Part shown: positions 6,470 to 7,469 of the stretch, piece after piece
Layout: every line of letters starts with the position of its first letter
How positions within the stretch are numbered: the first letter of the stretch is position 1
DNA from: Planctomycetota bacterium
GTDB taxonomy: Bacteria > Planctomycetota > Phycisphaerae > Sedimentisphaerales > Anaerobacaceae
Direction of reading: 5' to 3'
Assembly (NCBI GenBank): GCA_013202635.1
Contig: JABMRO010000663.1
Coordinates: 1-7,469, forward strand
Length of the DNA stretch: 7,469 bases
Made by a program: the position numbers and the translations under genes
Notes under the pieces: generated by a model
Told to the model about the DNA's origin: nothing
The model's input: only the letters and a program-made list of their open reading frames with translations
The model's database searches: none

Positions 6470-7273
6470 CCAGCCATCAACAAGAATAAATAATATCAGC
6501 TTCAAAGGCAGTGAAATCATCATTGGTGGCAGCAGCATCATACCCGCACTAAGCAAAACACTTGCAATAACAATATCCATCAATAGAAAAGGAATAAACA
6601 AAAGACAGCCTATTTCAAATGCAGTGCGGAATTCACTGATAATAAATGCCGGAATAACTATATGCAAATCTATATCCATCAGACTTGTTGGGGGTTCTAT
6701 TTTGGCCATCCGCACAAAAAGAGCTAAATCGGCCTCCCGGCACTGCCGAAGCATAAATTCCTTGAAACAATTGCCTGCCCTCGCACCCGCAGTTTGAAAG
6801 TTAATCTCGTTAGCAAGATAAGGCTTGATGGCCATTGTATTTGTCTTGGTAAATGTGGGGGCCATTGTATAAAGTGTAAGAAACAAAGCTAAACCCATCA
6901 TTGCAATAGTAGGAGGTATGCTTTGCGTTGTCAAAGCTCGCCGTACAAAAGACAAAACAATAGCTATTCTCGTAAAGGAAGTCATCATCACCAAAAGGCT
7001 CGGCAAAATCGCCAGACCGGTAAAGATGATTACAAGCTTGACAGGTGTTGACCAATCTCTGCTGTTGGTGCCGTTGGTCGTCGCCTTATCTATAACCGTC
7101 ATCAAATCCGTGAGTTTTGGAACGCCGTTAGCCGGGGTACTTGACGTGGAAGTATCACCAAGCCGTCCTGCTGCCTGCGCCGGGATCAAATTGCCACCCT
7201 GACCAAAAGAGAGCCCAGCAGGCATTAAAACAACAAAAACCAAAAAGTGCATTTTAATTAGCTTGACAATCAA
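6467..7273 (-). CDS. fliP: Flagellar export gate protein FliP, ended early by UGA
   Basis: FliP is the main subunit of the export gate, inserted with a cleaved signal peptide and assisted by FliO. From the TTG at 7271-7273 it has 268 residues. A signal peptide covers about residues 1-24, ending near LSFG, followed by a roughly 50-residue periplasmic stretch rich in Ser/Thr/Asn. Then come the strongly conserved core blocks MTSFTRIAIVLSF (97-109), EFMLRQCREADLALF (172-186), the helix around 205-250, MMISLP (251-256) and the terminal LVDGW (264-268). The frame stops at TGA right after DGW, where the family normally continues for about 10-12 residues; that tail is present downstream in frame (see 6431-6469). 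Start choice: TTG at 7273 has GAGGA 5 bases upstream. Alternatives are TTG at 7285, overlapping the fliO stop, and ATG at 7252, which lacks a clear ribosome site. Family assignment is firm; start and functional end are not. Confidence 0.93.
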   Translation of the reverse strand: MIVKLIKMHFLVFVVLMPAGLSFGQGGNLIPAQAAGRLGDTSTSSTPANGVPKLTDLMTVIDKATTNGTNSRDWSTPVKLVIIFTGLAILPSLLVMMTSFTRIAIVLSFVRRALTTQSIPPTIAMMGLALFLTLYTMAPTFTKTNTMAIKPYLANEINFQTAGARAGNCFKEFMLRQCREADLALFVRMAKIEPPTSLMDIDLHIVIPAFIISEFRTAFEIGCLLFIPFLLMDIVIASVLLSAGMMLLPPMMISLPLKLILFILVDGW

Positions 7274-7278
7274 TGATA

Positions 7279-7283
7279 TCCTC
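7279..7283 (-). promoter_or_regulatory. Likely ribosome binding site of fliP
   Basis: GAGGA on the minus strand overlaps the fliO stop codon (TGA, 7282-7284) and lies 5 bases before the TTG at 7273. It favours that TTG as the fliP start and suggests fliO-fliP translational coupling. Confidence 0.45.
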
Positions 7284-7469
7284 AATTATTTATTTCCTGT
7301 ACTGACAACTCCGTTAAGGTACCGGTTAAGTCCGCCAATCTTGTGATGTTCTCATTTGTACTACCTATAAGGAACCGTCGCCCCCCTACCTCAAGCAGAT
7401 GCACTGCCTTGCGGGGCCCAAGGTGGACAGTTTCAGCAATACGAATCTCTTTGCCTGACAGGTTAGTAA
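7282..7469 (-). CDS. fliO: Flagellar biosynthetic protein FliO (C-terminal part)
   Basis: Only the last 61 codons are in the window; the gene enters from the right edge and its N-terminus, including the expected single membrane segment, is outside. It is too short and partial to appear as a standard full ORF. The visible part reads GKEIRIAETVHLGPRKAVHLLEV, then GGRRFLIGSTNENITRLADL. This is the FliO cytoplasmic-domain pattern (leader, LGPR+xxxLLEVGxRxxLIGxT, then an xITxLAxL end). FliO is a chaperone-like factor that helps FliP assemble. The stop TGA lies just before fliP, as in the common fliO-fliP-fliQ-fliR order, which supports the call. No promoter for the operon is visible, so it lies further upstream. 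Confidence 0.88.
   Translation of the reverse strand, partial: TNLSGKEIRIAETVHLGPRKAVHLLEVGGRRFLIGSTNENITRLADLTGTLTELSVQEINN

Noticed and set aside
6431..7284. Genome-wide reassignment of UGA to a sense codon. The UGA stops of fliO, fliP, fliQ and fliD are all followed by an in-frame TAA or TAG within about a dozen codons.
   Set aside because: The other reading frames contain no internal UGA across well over 1,500 codons. All Trp positions use TGG and Gly positions use GGN. A reassigned codon would appear throughout, so the fliP UGA is a local event.

Overview
The window is a flagellar gene region from a motile, double-membraned bacterium. The gene content (FliD cap and FliO/P/Q/R/FlhB export gate) fixes the function. 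The taxon is less certain. The coding is moderately AT-leaning, the FliD is very large, and its extra domain resembles a beta-rich repeat I associate with planctomycete and other large surface proteins. I therefore favour Planctomycetota (Phycisphaerae-like), at low confidence and on inference only.

Layout, left to right. Plus strand: the 3' part of a large glycosyltransferase with two GT2 modules, whose reading frame is open from the window edge (3-1583). A 144-base gap follows with two evenly built sigma-28 (FliA)-like promoter candidates and a hairpin, then fliD (1728-4088). A 69-base convergent gap separates this from a minus-strand operon transcribed right to left: fliO (partial, entering at the right edge), fliP, fliQ, fliR and flhB. 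This is the classic order for the flagellar type III export gate genes.

How the parts work together: FliP, FliQ and FliR form the inner-membrane export gate, FliO helps FliP assemble, and FlhB is the switch that changes export substrate. FliD is one of the late substrates, exported to cap the growing filament. The glycosyltransferase beside fliD may decorate flagellin or another surface glycan, but the sequence does not prove this.

Most notable observation: fliP ends at a UGA immediately after the family's conserved C-terminal Asp-Gly-Trp. The missing tail of the FliP family is still present, in the same frame, directly after that UGA, and it ends at a TAA 11 codons later. This is either a single nonsense mutation, a sequence error, or readthrough. 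The other second-look items are the oversized FliD with inserted domains, the tandem sigma-28-like promoters, the structured fliD leader, and the tandem-GT2 protein. I found no RNA genes, mobile elements or CRISPR array, and no wholly new system. No gene-free stretch exceeds 300 bases.
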